Below, in pieces: positions 15,444 to 21,612 of a DNA stretch of 21,612 nt. The notes beneath the pieces are model-generated. The model did not search any database and had not been told where the DNA came from. It saw only the letters and a list, made by a program, of their open reading frames with translations. Position numbers and translations under genes: made by a program. Origin of the DNA: an uncultured Mucilaginibacter sp. (GTDB taxonomy: Bacteria > Bacteroidota > Bacteroidia > Sphingobacteriales > Sphingobacteriaceae); the NCBI RefSeq assembly GCF_946481715.1, contig NZ_CAMLOV010000087.1, positions 1-21,612 of the forward strand, written 5' to 3'. Within the stretch, counting starts at the first letter, position 1. Every line of letters begins with the position of its first letter.

Positions 15444-16397
15444 TTATTCTAACTGTGTTACTGTAGTGATCTGGAATTCAAACCTAAGGGGTGCAAAACC
15501 AGGTATAATGCTGCCGGATCGGGCTGAAAAGCCATAAGCTAAATGAGATGGTATGAGCAAAGAGATAGAAGTGCCTGCCGCTGCATGCTCTTCAAGCCCC
15601 TCTTTTACACCCGGAACAAGGCCTGCAAGCCCGTCGCTAACTGCAGGTGTAAATACATACGCAGTGGTTTTTGAAGCTTCATCAAAAGCCACACCGTTTA
15701 ACAAGGTACCGGTGTAGGTAGAAGTTACAATAGATAGGTCGTTGATCTCGCCAACAGTACCTGTGCCAGGTGTAACCACTTTATAGTACAGGCCAGACGC
15801 TGTTTTAGTATAACCTGTAAGAGAGTTAGCAGTAATGTAATTTTGTATCACCTGATCATCGTACGCGGGCTGGTTGTCTATTACATGCACGTAATATTCC
15901 AGGCATTGGTTACCAGCAATACGGGTATTTACGTTGGTAACACTACCTGTGCCATAACCTGTTTTGCCATAGGCAAGGTGCGAGGGTATAAGCAAACGCA
16001 TACTTGCGCCTTTATATTTTAACAAGTTAAATATACCTGTTTGCAAGCCCTTTGGCAGGCCGTCCTGTGCTAAGTGGCCCAAATAATCGTAAAAGTGGTT
16101 AATGATCGTATCGGCAGAGGTGTACTTGCCGTCGAAACTTTTAAGGGTAAAAACCAAAGAAAGCCTGTCAGAGTACTCCAATCTGGCTCCGGTGCCCGGC
16201 AGTATAATTTTATAATACATCCCTGTGGTATCGCCACCAGTGGTATCACGGCTAAAGCCGGTAAGCCCATTTGCTGCAATGTAGTTTTGTATTTGCTGTT
16301 CGTCGTATTCTTTTATAGTTGGGTCAACACTATCTTTCCGGCAGGCGCTTAAGCCGGCTACGGCAATCAGTAAAAAAGTAAAAATCTTTTGTTTCAT
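15444..16397 (-). CDS. Tandem FKBP-type peptidyl-prolyl isomerase lipoprotein
   Basis: 317 aa with a lipoprotein signal (MKQKIFTFLLIAVAG, lipobox LSAC, C19). Two similar modules follow, each opening with an INxYIxANgLTGy linker helix and a YYKvvxPGTG strand (about 38-75 and 185-215), then an FKBP domain (about 75-178 and 215-315). Both domains retain LLIPSHLAYG, corresponding to the FKBP loop around Y82. The tryptophan at the base of the pocket (W59 of FKBP12) is replaced by Leu in domain 1 (GLQTGI) and Val in domain 2 (GVKEGL). The Asp of FDSS survives only in domain 2 (FDEA). Domain 1 also carries an extra HFYDYLGHLAQDG insertion. The protein may be a weak isomerase or mainly a periplasmic chaperone. 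It lies 6 nt downstream of a related single-domain gene in the same operon. Confidence 0.9.
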   Translation of the reverse strand: MKQKIFTFLLIAVAGLSACRKDSVDPTIKEYDEQQIQNYIAANGLTGFSRDTTGGDTTGMYYKIILPGTGARLEYSDRLSLVFTLKSFDGKYTSADTIINHFYDYLGHLAQDGLPKGLQTGIFNLLKYKGASMRLLIPSHLAYGKTGYGTGSVTNVNTRIAGNQCLEYYVHVIDNQPAYDDQVIQNYITANSLTGYTKTASGLYYKVVTPGTGTVGEINDLSIVTSTYTGTLLNGVAFDEASKTTAYVFTPAVSDGLAGLVPGVKEGLEEHAAAGTSISLLIPSHLAYGFSARSGSIIPGFAPLRFEFQITTVTQLE

Positions 16398-16403
16398 CTA
16401 AAA

Positions 16404-16898
16404 TTAGTTCGTTACATCTAAAAGTTGTATATCAAAATCAAGCACCGAATTCTTAGGCAAGCCCAATGTTGGCTGATCGTATGGGCCGTATGCATAACGC
16501 GACGGTATCAATAATCGTACGGTGCCCCCCCTCTTAATTTGGGGGATACCTAATTGCCAGCCTCTTATCACCTCCCCAAGCGCAAACGAAGGGTGGAAAT
16601 TATTGCTTTGCGTAAATTCCTGCCCGCTGGTTAGTACCCTTCCCGTAAAATCTACCGTTACCCTGGTCGAGTTAGTGAAAAGGTCGTTGCCTTCCCCGGG
16701 GGCCACTACTATATAAAAAACTCCCGTGGTATCTATCCGCTTTGCAACTGTACCAAGTCCGTTTGCATCAATATAGTCGGTTATTATCTTCTCATCAACA
16801 GCTGCCTGTGTCCTCACCTGTTCCACCACATCAAACCCCTTGCTACAAGAGGACCATCCGGCTGCAATCAATAATATGATAACCAGTAACCTGTTCAT
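16404..16898 (-). CDS. Single-domain FKBP-type peptidyl-prolyl isomerase lipoprotein
   Basis: 164 aa from ATG 16898. A longer in-frame start at 16976 would put 26 non-signal-like residues before the lipoprotein signal and is rejected. The signal MNRLLVIILLIAAG ends in GWSSC (C18). The linker module IITDYIDANGLG and FYIVVAPGEG then precedes one FKBP domain (about 65-164) with VDFTGRV, the pocket tryptophan in IRGWQLGI, and LLIPSRYAYG. The Asp of FDSS is Thr here (FTQS). AAAGGA just before the ATG is a modest ribosome-binding site. It shares the linker module with the downstream tandem gene (6-nt gap), which suggests local duplication. Likely role: folding of exported proteins on the periplasmic side of a membrane. 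Confidence 0.88.
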   Translation of the reverse strand: MNRLLVIILLIAAGWSSCSKGFDVVEQVRTQAAVDEKIITDYIDANGLGTVAKRIDTTGVFYIVVAPGEGNDLFTNSTRVTVDFTGRVLTSGQEFTQSNNFHPSFALGEVIRGWQLGIPQIKRGGTVRLLIPSRYAYGPYDQPTLGLPKNSVLDFDIQLLDVTN

Positions 16899-16913
16899 TC
16901 CTTTAATAATCCG

Positions 16914-16921
16914 CAAATTTA
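16914..16921 (-). promoter_or_regulatory. Candidate -7 box of the FKBP operon
   Basis: TAAATTTG on the minus strand matches TAnnTTTG, 15 nt upstream of the ATG at 16898. No TTG at proper -33 spacing is seen, so support is moderate. Confidence 0.33.
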
Positions 16922-16989
16922 TTGTTTTAAATGGCAAAAACGGCAGCTTAACACTTTTTAACACTTGGCAGCGCAAATTAAGCTTCGTA

Positions 16990-17430
16990 TCAGGGTTTAT
17001 AATTGATGGTAAGCTGGTTTATTTTCTTCAATATTTCGGTTAAATACAGCTTATCAGCCTCGCTTATATGACTGTTGAGGTAGTTATTAAATTGCTTTAC
17101 TACATCTTTTGCCATTTGGCGTTTTTCTTTGCCCAGGTCGGTCAAAAATATTTTTACCGAGCGTTTATCCCCTTTGTTAGATTGGCGGTAGATCAATCCT
17201 GTCTCTTCCAATTGGTTAAGCATACGCGAAAGGCTGGTTGATTTCAGGCCCAACAGCGCCGCAGCCTGCGATACGGTAGTACCTTCCTCATCTATATTAA
17301 TAAGCAGGTAACCTATAGATTGTGTAATGCCAAACTCTGTAACGATCTGGTTGTACCGGTTTGCAACGGTTTGCCAAACGATCTTTAAAAAGTAATCAAT
17401 GGTCTCCTGGTGTTTTACACTGCTTCGCAT
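16990..17430 (-). CDS. MarR-family transcriptional regulator
   Basis: 146 aa, the usual MarR length. Helices 1-2 (HQETIDYFLKIVWQTVANRYNQI) are followed by the winged helix-turn-helix: TTVSQAAALLGLKSTSLSRMLNQLEETGLI as the HTH with recognition helix, then YRQSNKGDKRSVKIFLTDLGKE as the wing with the conserved D-x-R (DKR). A C-terminal amphipathic helix pair (KQFNNYLNSHI, LYLTEILKKINQLT) forms the dimer interface. These repress or activate genes in response to small phenolic or oxidative ligands. The start ATG at 17430 lies only 7 nt after a -7-like TATGTTTG, so the mRNA would have almost no leader. It lies between the ggt and FKBP genes in the same direction; its targets cannot be read from the sequence. 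Confidence 0.92.
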   Translation of the reverse strand: MRSSVKHQETIDYFLKIVWQTVANRYNQIVTEFGITQSIGYLLINIDEEGTTVSQAAALLGLKSTSLSRMLNQLEETGLIYRQSNKGDKRSVKIFLTDLGKEKRQMAKDVVKQFNNYLNSHISEADKLYLTEILKKINQLTINYKP

Positions 17431-17437
17431 ACGGCAA

Positions 17438-17445
17438 CAAACATA
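17438..17445 (-). promoter_or_regulatory. Candidate -7 box of the MarR gene
   Basis: TATGTTTG on the minus strand fits TAnnTTTG and ends 7 nt before the start codon. No -33 element is clear because the upstream sequence belongs to the GTTCATGG repeat. Confidence 0.33.
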
Positions 17446-17458
17446 ACATTTTTATATT

Positions 17459-17606
17459 GGTTCATAGGTGATAGTTGATGGTTCATGGTAGCTCCATCTG
17501 TATGGTTTATAGCTAACGGTTTAACGTAGGTTTCAGTATCAATAACCCCCTCTAACCACTACTATAACCCTCTTTAGCCCTGAACTATAACCATCACTCA
17601 TGAACT
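17459..17606. repeat. Long imperfect inverted repeat of the GTTCATGG type
   Basis: The left arm (17460-17488) reads GTTCATAGGTGATAG then TTGATGGTTCATGG. The right arm (17581-17606), reverse-complemented, reads TAGTTCATGAGTGATGGTTA then TAGTTCA. They match over about 25 positions with a few differences. The arms are nearly 100 nt apart and occupy both edges of the gap between the ggt stop and the marR start. The same word family appears at 13133-13222. Confidence 0.6.
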
Positions 17607-17612
17607 AAAAAG

Positions 17613-19325
17613 CTACCACCCTAACTTAGTATCATCCCCCCTTGGGTCTGCGCCGCCTTCGTAATAGCCCCATTGGGTCTTTAAAATACCATCTACCCGG
17701 CCAATAGAACCGCGGCGTGTAAATTTATAGCCTTTTTGTTTCAGCTTTTCGGTAGTGAGGCTGTCCAGTGCATCCGGTTCTGCGCCAACCTCATCGGGCA
17801 GCCACTGGTGATGAAAGCGTTTTGCGGCCACTGCAGCCTGCATGCTTTTATCAAACTCTATCACATTAAGCACGGTTTGAAATACTGAAGTAATAATAGT
17901 TGAGCCGCCGGGGGTACCCACTATCATAAACAGCTTGCCATCCTTTTCCACAATGGTCGGCGTCATGCAGGATAGCATGCGTTTATTGGGTTGTATACTG
18001 TTTGCCTTGCCACCAAGCAAGCCGTACATGTTTGGCGTGCCTGGTTTCGAGCTAAAGTCGTCCATCTCGTTATTCAATAGGAAACCAGCGCCTCTCACAA
18101 ATACATGCGAGCCGAAGGTATCATTCAACGTAGTTGTGAGCGATACCGCATTGCCATCCTTGTCAACAATAGAGAAATGGGTAGTTTGGTCGCTCTCATA
18201 TCCAACAAACGAGCCTGGCAGTATACTGGCGCTGGGTGTAGCAGCGGCCCAATTAAAGCTTGCCATACGGCTGATGATGTATCTGGTATTCAGCAGGCTA
18301 TCTACCGGCACTTTATAAAAATCCGGGTCGCCAAGGTATTTAGAGCGGTCGGCGTATACCCGTCGCTCTGCCTCTACCATCACCTGTACGGTAGAATCTT
18401 TATTAAATCCCCAGCGTTTTAAAGGGTAATTTTCCACCGATTTTAACAACTGCAGCAAAGCAATACCGCCGCTGCTTGGCGGGGGCATAGTGATAATTTT
18501 ATACCCTTTATAATCGCCAACGATTGCGTTACGCCATACAGAGTGATAATTCTGCAGGTCGGCTTTGCTCATGATGCCTTTTCCTGCCTGCATTTCGGCT
18601 ATTATCAAATCGGCAGTTTTGCCGTTATAGAAGCCGTCGCGGCCTTTATCGCGGATCAGCTCCAGCGTGTGGCCCAAATCTTCCTGTACCAAAATATCGC
18701 CTTCCTTCCAGTCAACGTCCTTTACCAGGTAGCGTTTGCCAGGGTTTAACGCGGCGAACTTTGCCCTGGCGCTGTTAACGTTGTTGGCCAGGCGTGCGGT
18801 CATCTTAAAGCCATTGAGTGCCAAGTTTATAGCGGGCTGCACTAGGTCCGCCCATTTTAGTTTGCCATATTTTTTATGCGCTGTTACCATGCCATCTACA
18901 GAGCCGGGCACGCCCGAGGCAAAATGCGTGTACAAGCTCATATTGGGGATCACGTTGCCTGCGCTATCCAAATACATGTTTGCGCTGGCTTGCGCTGGGG
19001 CCTTTTCCCTAAAATCTAATGTGTTTGTTTTGCCTGATGCTGAGCGGTAAACCATAAAACCACCGCCGCCAATGTTGCCTGCCTGGGGATGCGTAACGGC
19101 CAGCGCAAATTGTACAGCAACAGCAGCATCTACCGCGTTACCTCCTTTTTTAAGGATATCCAACCCTGCCTGCGCGGCATCCGGATAGGCGCAAACTACC
19201 ATACCATTACGGTATTGGCCACCCGCATTTTGCCCCAACTGCCCCTTTACGCAGCCTGCCGTAAGGCATAAAAACATTATTGCCGAGCCTAATTTACTGT
19301 ATATGCGGAATTTGCGTTTCATCAT
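17613..19325 (-). CDS. ggt: Gamma-glutamyltranspeptidase / glutathione hydrolase lipoprotein
   Basis: 570 aa from ATG 19325; an upstream TTG at 19349 is less likely because the MMKRKF start gives a clean lipoprotein signal (SAIMFLCLTAGC, lipobox LTAGC, C25). The proenzyme is expected to cleave itself before the first Thr of the TTHFSIVDKDGNAVSLT motif, T381, which becomes the N-terminal nucleophile of a 190-residue small subunit, the same size as in E. coli. Other family marks are the GGNAVDAAVA and GNIGGGGFMV segments, the EKAPAQA block, PPPSSGG, and the GTPGGSTIIT oxyanion/substrate loop. It hydrolyses or transfers gamma-glutamyl groups, mainly from glutathione, outside the cytoplasm. The lid-loop region FSSKPGTPNMYG is present. 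It is monocistronic in appearance and lies downstream of nothing on its strand within 300 nt. Confidence 0.95.
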   Translation of the reverse strand: MMKRKFRIYSKLGSAIMFLCLTAGCVKGQLGQNAGGQYRNGMVVCAYPDAAQAGLDILKKGGNAVDAAVAVQFALAVTHPQAGNIGGGGFMVYRSASGKTNTLDFREKAPAQASANMYLDSAGNVIPNMSLYTHFASGVPGSVDGMVTAHKKYGKLKWADLVQPAINLALNGFKMTARLANNVNSARAKFAALNPGKRYLVKDVDWKEGDILVQEDLGHTLELIRDKGRDGFYNGKTADLIIAEMQAGKGIMSKADLQNYHSVWRNAIVGDYKGYKIITMPPPSSGGIALLQLLKSVENYPLKRWGFNKDSTVQVMVEAERRVYADRSKYLGDPDFYKVPVDSLLNTRYIISRMASFNWAAATPSASILPGSFVGYESDQTTHFSIVDKDGNAVSLTTTLNDTFGSHVFVRGAGFLLNNEMDDFSSKPGTPNMYGLLGGKANSIQPNKRMLSCMTPTIVEKDGKLFMIVGTPGGSTIITSVFQTVLNVIEFDKSMQAAVAAKRFHHQWLPDEVGAEPDALDSLTTEKLKQKGYKFTRRGSIGRVDGILKTQWGYYEGGADPRGDDTKLGW

Positions 19326-19493
19326 TACCGAGCACTTATTTTTTGCCAAATTAACCTATTTCGGGTTAAAATCACAGCATTGCAACGGCGATTTTTCTAA
19401 CTGAGGGCCAACTACATGCCCCGTAAAACTGTTTTCATTTTGGCTAAATAAGCATAAAATGGTAATTATGCCGTTTATACCAAAACTACTTCC

Positions 19494-19988
19494 ATGAAAA
19501 AAATCTCCTTTATCGCATTTATTTTAACCGCTTTTTTGCTGGTTTCGGCCCGGGCGCAGGCGCAGGATTACAAAACAGCTGTAGGGCTTAAATTTGGCGG
19601 CTACGAAAACGGCTTCTCTGTAAAGTATTTTATGGACGAACGTACCGCACTGGAAGGCATTTTAGGCGTACGCTCGCACGGGGCGGTGCTTACGGGATTG
19701 TACGAACTGCACCAGCCTGCATTTAACACCGCAGGGCTGAAGTTTTACTATGGCTTTGGAGCACACTTAGGTTCGGTTGGTAAAGGCGCTTATAAAACCT
19801 TTGGCGGTGACGATAAATACTACACCAACAACCAAATACTGCTTGGTGCCGATGGTGTTTTGGGCCTGGAATACAAAATAGCCGACGCCCCCATCGCTGT
19901 TAGCCTGGACTTGAACCCGCGGGTAGAACTTGCCACCGGGCCCTTTTTCGACCTGGCGCCGGGGCTTGGGTTGAAGTATACTTTTTAA
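19494..19988 (+). CDS. Small outer-membrane beta-barrel protein
   Basis: 164 aa with a Sec signal peptide (MKKISFIAFILTAFLLVSARA, cleavage likely near AQAQ/DY). The mature part has alternating short strands rich in Gly and aromatic residues: TAVGLKFGGYENGFSVKYFM, ALEGILGVRSHGAVLTGLYE, LKFYYGFGAHLG, NQILLGADGVLGLEY, APIAVSLDLNPRVEL and PGLGLKYTF. The chain ends in Phe, as in proteins recognised by the BAM machinery. This is the usual picture of a small 8-stranded outer-membrane barrel. No ligand or enzyme motif is seen. It is monocistronic and divergent from ggt. Confidence 0.85.
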   Translation: MKKISFIAFILTAFLLVSARAQAQDYKTAVGLKFGGYENGFSVKYFMDERTALEGILGVRSHGAVLTGLYELHQPAFNTAGLKFYYGFGAHLGSVGKGAYKTFGGDDKYYTNNQILLGADGVLGLEYKIADAPIAVSLDLNPRVELATGPFFDLAPGLGLKYTF

Positions 19989-20016
19989 GGGTTTAGCCCA
20001 TAGCAAGGGTAAACCC
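19989..20016 (+). other. Stem-loop directly after the barrel-protein stop
   Basis: GGGTTTAGCCC, loop ATAGCAA and GGGTAAACCC form about 10 bp with a single bulged G. It starts at the base after the stop codon. There is no T-run, so it is not a standard intrinsic terminator, but it could protect the 3' end or pause transcription. Confidence 0.5.
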
Positions 20017-20036
20017 GCTTGCGGACGATACACTTA

Positions 20037-20077
20037 AAACTGTACGAATTGTACGATCCGTACAGTTCGTACAGTTT
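20037..20077. repeat. Long hairpin at the edge of the decamer array
   Basis: AAACTGTACGAATTGTACG, a 3-nt loop ATC, and CGTACAGTTCGTACAGTTT pair over 19 bp with one wobble. The left arm is two decamer units in inverted orientation, so it could pair with several places in the array that follows. Confidence 0.85.
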
Positions 20078-20155
20078 CGTACAATTTCGCACAACCTCGT
20101 ACAGTTTCGCACAATCTCGTACAGTTTCGTACAACTTCGTACAGTTTCGTACAGC
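20071..20155. repeat. Tandem array with exact 10-bp period
   Basis: Eight consecutive 10-mers (20071-20150) in perfect register with consensus ACARYYTCGY, plus a partial ninth and a 9-nt degenerate unit just before. Positions 1-3 (ACA) and 7-9 (TCG) never vary; all differences are transitions at positions 4, 5, 6 and 10. With the hairpin it fills part of a 309-bp gap between two convergent genes. The rest of the gap (20156-20297) is T-rich with no gene seen. Confidence 0.9.
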
Positions 20156-20297
20156 AAAATGCAACTGTGCGAAAATCTGCGTTTTTCTGTGGTTTTTCGG
20201 TGTTTTTCTTTGATAAAAGGGCGTGTAAACGCATTTATAAGAAAAAGGGGATTTTCGGTTTTTTGCCATCGGTAACCCTGCCGAAAAGCGGCGGCCG

Positions 20298-21611
20298 CTA
20301 CTTCACAATGATCACCTTTTTGGCATAAACTTTTTTCCCTAAAGTTACCCTGAGCAAATAGGTACCGGGCAGTTGGTTGGTAGTGTTTACTGCCGCGCTG
20401 AAATTGCCCGCCGCTATGGTTTGCGATTGCTCGTACACCACCTGCCCCGATGTGTTCACGATCTCTATTTTGGCCGTACCTGCCTCTTTTGCCACAAACA
20501 AAACGTTAAGGTTATTGATGGCCGGCACCGGGAACAGGGTCAATCCAATATCGGTGCTGGTATCCGGGTGCTTGGCTACCAGGGCAAAAGTAAAATCATC
20601 CGACCGGCTTACGCAGCCGGTGCTAAAAGTAACCTCTACGGCATACTTGCCACTTTGCAGGGGCTTGTAAACGTTCTCCACTGCGCCGGGTATGGCAACC
20701 CCGTTTAAGAACCATTGGTTACCCTCAGAAAAATTTGAGCCAAGCACATCATCGGTTTGGGTTATGATGGGCTTATTTACCGTTGCGGGCAGCCGGGCAG
20801 CCGATGGGCAGCCGATGCTTTTTACATGCAGATCGTAAAAGTAATAGTAAAAGCCTTTGTAGTAAGTACTATCGTTTGCGTTGCTGGGCGATACCGCGGT
20901 ATTACCCATAATGCTGAATATGTTGCCTATTTTAAAGGGGTAGCCGTTTACCCCGCCATTGTTACGGTAAACGGTTACGGTATTGTCATACGATGGGGTA
21001 ATGGTGTAAGTGCCCGCTGTTGGCAGGGTTAAGTTAAGGTTTACCAGTGTGCCCTGGTCGGTAGGGTCATTGGTTTGGGCGCCATCGCCGGGGATGCTGC
21101 GGGTAGCTGCTGCATTTATGGTCGTTGCCGATACCGTTTCCCCGTTGTTGTTGGTTACCGTAAAGGTTAGTTTGCCGGCGTTGCCAAAATACATACGCGC
21201 GGTTTCTAATACCACAGGCACATTGGTGTACACCACTACCGAAGGGCCAAACTGGTTGTAGCCGCCACCCGTAAATACATTTTTGGTGGCCGGGCCTATG
21301 TTGCCACTAAAGTCATTCAGCCCGGCATAAAAGGCGTCATTTACCGGTGTTGCTGTAGTTGATGCTATGGGGCCAAAGGCTATTGGCAGGCTGGCGGTTG
21401 GCGAGGCGTACCAAAGCAATTCGCCATCGCCGGTACCATTAAGCAGGTACGAATTATTGTTATTACACAGGTAAGCGCTCAGTGTGCCCAGGGCCGGCGG
21501 CAGGGCAATGCTTACCGTGCCGGTTGTTTTATCGTTGGCGGCAATAGGGTCGCCGGGCAGGTGGGTTTCGGCAACGATGGTGTATGTTGCACCTGCAACG
21601 GTATTAAACTT
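20298..21611 (-). CDS. Type IX-secreted protein, C-terminal part with sorting domain (5' end outside window)
   Basis: The frame is open from the window edge (minus strand) to a TAG at 20298, about 437 codons; an ATG at 21419 is internal because coding continues upstream of it. The last 80 residues are a type-A T9SS sorting domain: LFPVPAINNLNVLF, a KIEIVNTSGQVVYEQ strand pair, LPGTYLLRVTLG and the basic end KKVIIVK. It directs export through the type IX system, with cleavage and surface attachment or release. Before it lies an Ig/PKD-like segment (QWFLNGVAIPGAVENVYKPLQSGKYAVEVTFSTGC). Further upstream are beta-rich segments with a LTLPTAGTYTITPSYD motif and repeated Asn/Thr-rich strands; residues near the window edge (LLWYASPTASLP) resemble Ig-like domains of adhesins. 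The catalytic or binding function is outside the visible part or absent. Confidence 0.9.
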   Translation of the reverse strand, partial: KFNTVAGATYTIVAETHLPGDPIAANDKTTGTVSIALPPALGTLSAYLCNNNNSYLLNGTGDGELLWYASPTASLPIAFGPIASTTATPVNDAFYAGLNDFSGNIGPATKNVFTGGGYNQFGPSVVVYTNVPVVLETARMYFGNAGKLTFTVTNNNGETVSATTINAAATRSIPGDGAQTNDPTDQGTLVNLNLTLPTAGTYTITPSYDNTVTVYRNNGGVNGYPFKIGNIFSIMGNTAVSPSNANDSTYYKGFYYYFYDLHVKSIGCPSAARLPATVNKPIITQTDDVLGSNFSEGNQWFLNGVAIPGAVENVYKPLQSGKYAVEVTFSTGCVSRSDDFTFALVAKHPDTSTDIGLTLFPVPAINNLNVLFVAKEAGTAKIEIVNTSGQVVYEQSQTIAAGNFSAAVNTTNQLPGTYLLRVTLGKKVYAKKVIIVK

Positions 21612-21612
21612 G

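Noticed and set aside
16899..16976. Upstream start for the single-domain FKBP gene
   Set aside because: It would place 26 polar/basic residues before a clear lipoprotein signal peptide and run through the candidate -7 box; ATG 16898 has an AAAGGA site.
19326..19349. TTG start for ggt
   Set aside because: ATG 19325 gives a standard lipoprotein signal; the TTG adds eight polar residues without a ribosome-binding site.
20071..20155. CRISPR array
   Set aside because: Units are contiguous 10-mers without unique spacers, and no cas gene is present.
19985..20269. Open frames of 64-94 codons on both strands through the decamer array, with Tyr/Arg/Val-rich 10-residue periodicity
   Set aside because: A 10-bp tandem repeat without stop words is automatically open in several frames and gives a 10-residue period; no ribosome-binding site or conserved feature supports translation.

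Overview
The window reads as a chromosomal segment of a Bacteroidota bacterium, most likely of the family Sphingobacteriaceae (Mucilaginibacter- or Pedobacter-like). This rests on intermediate GC content, a type IX secretion C-terminal sorting domain, a DUF3667 membrane protein, FKBP-type lipoproteins, weak Shine-Dalgarno sites, and several candidate -7 boxes of the TAnnTTTG type preceded by short leaders. No rRNA, tRNA, insertion sequence, phage gene or CRISPR array was found.

Layout. Positions 1-292 hold the tail of a TonB-like C-terminal domain protein. Facing it is a TCA-cycle operon on the minus strand, sucA (E1o) then odhB (E2o with two lipoyl domains). A repeat-built hairpin separates the two genes and a clean intrinsic terminator follows odhB. 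A divergent DUF3667 zinc-ribbon membrane protein lies next and abuts a possible 33-residue membrane peptide. A DASH-type cryptochrome/photolyase on the minus strand has a 20-bp palindrome just before its start. Then comes a plus-strand operon of a TetR-fold protein, a HAD phosphatase and an ABC1/UbiB-family kinase, followed by a lipoprotein with its own promoter and an opposed small membrane protein. A plus-strand group at 11.7-15.4 kb holds an SDR-DUF2867 protein, a TIGR01777-type epimerase and a class I CPD photolyase; the last two overlap by 8 nt. The minus-strand block at 15.4-19.3 kb holds two FKBP-type lipoproteins, a MarR regulator and a gamma-glutamyltranspeptidase lipoprotein. The end of the window has a small outer-membrane beta-barrel protein, a 10-bp-period tandem repeat with a long hairpin, and the C-terminal part of a type IX-secreted protein.

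How the parts relate. Two photolyase/cryptochrome-family flavoproteins lie within 9 kb, one grouped with two extended-SDR proteins, which suggests a light/UV-stress theme. The TetR-fold, HAD and ABC1 genes look co-transcribed; the TetR-fold protein has an atypical acidic second HTH helix, so a COQ9-like partner role beside a COQ8-like kinase is worth considering. Several intergenic spaces carry palindromic repeats, and one copy has become part of a coding sequence (HAD residues 12-23). Three convergent gene pairs abut with 0-2 nt between stop codons, so transcripts must overlap at their 3' ends. Nothing here is a clear new defence or mobile system; the strongest oddities are the captured repeat, the decamer array, the TetR/HAD/ABC1 operon and the DASH protein that lacks the outer tryptophan of its electron-transfer triad.
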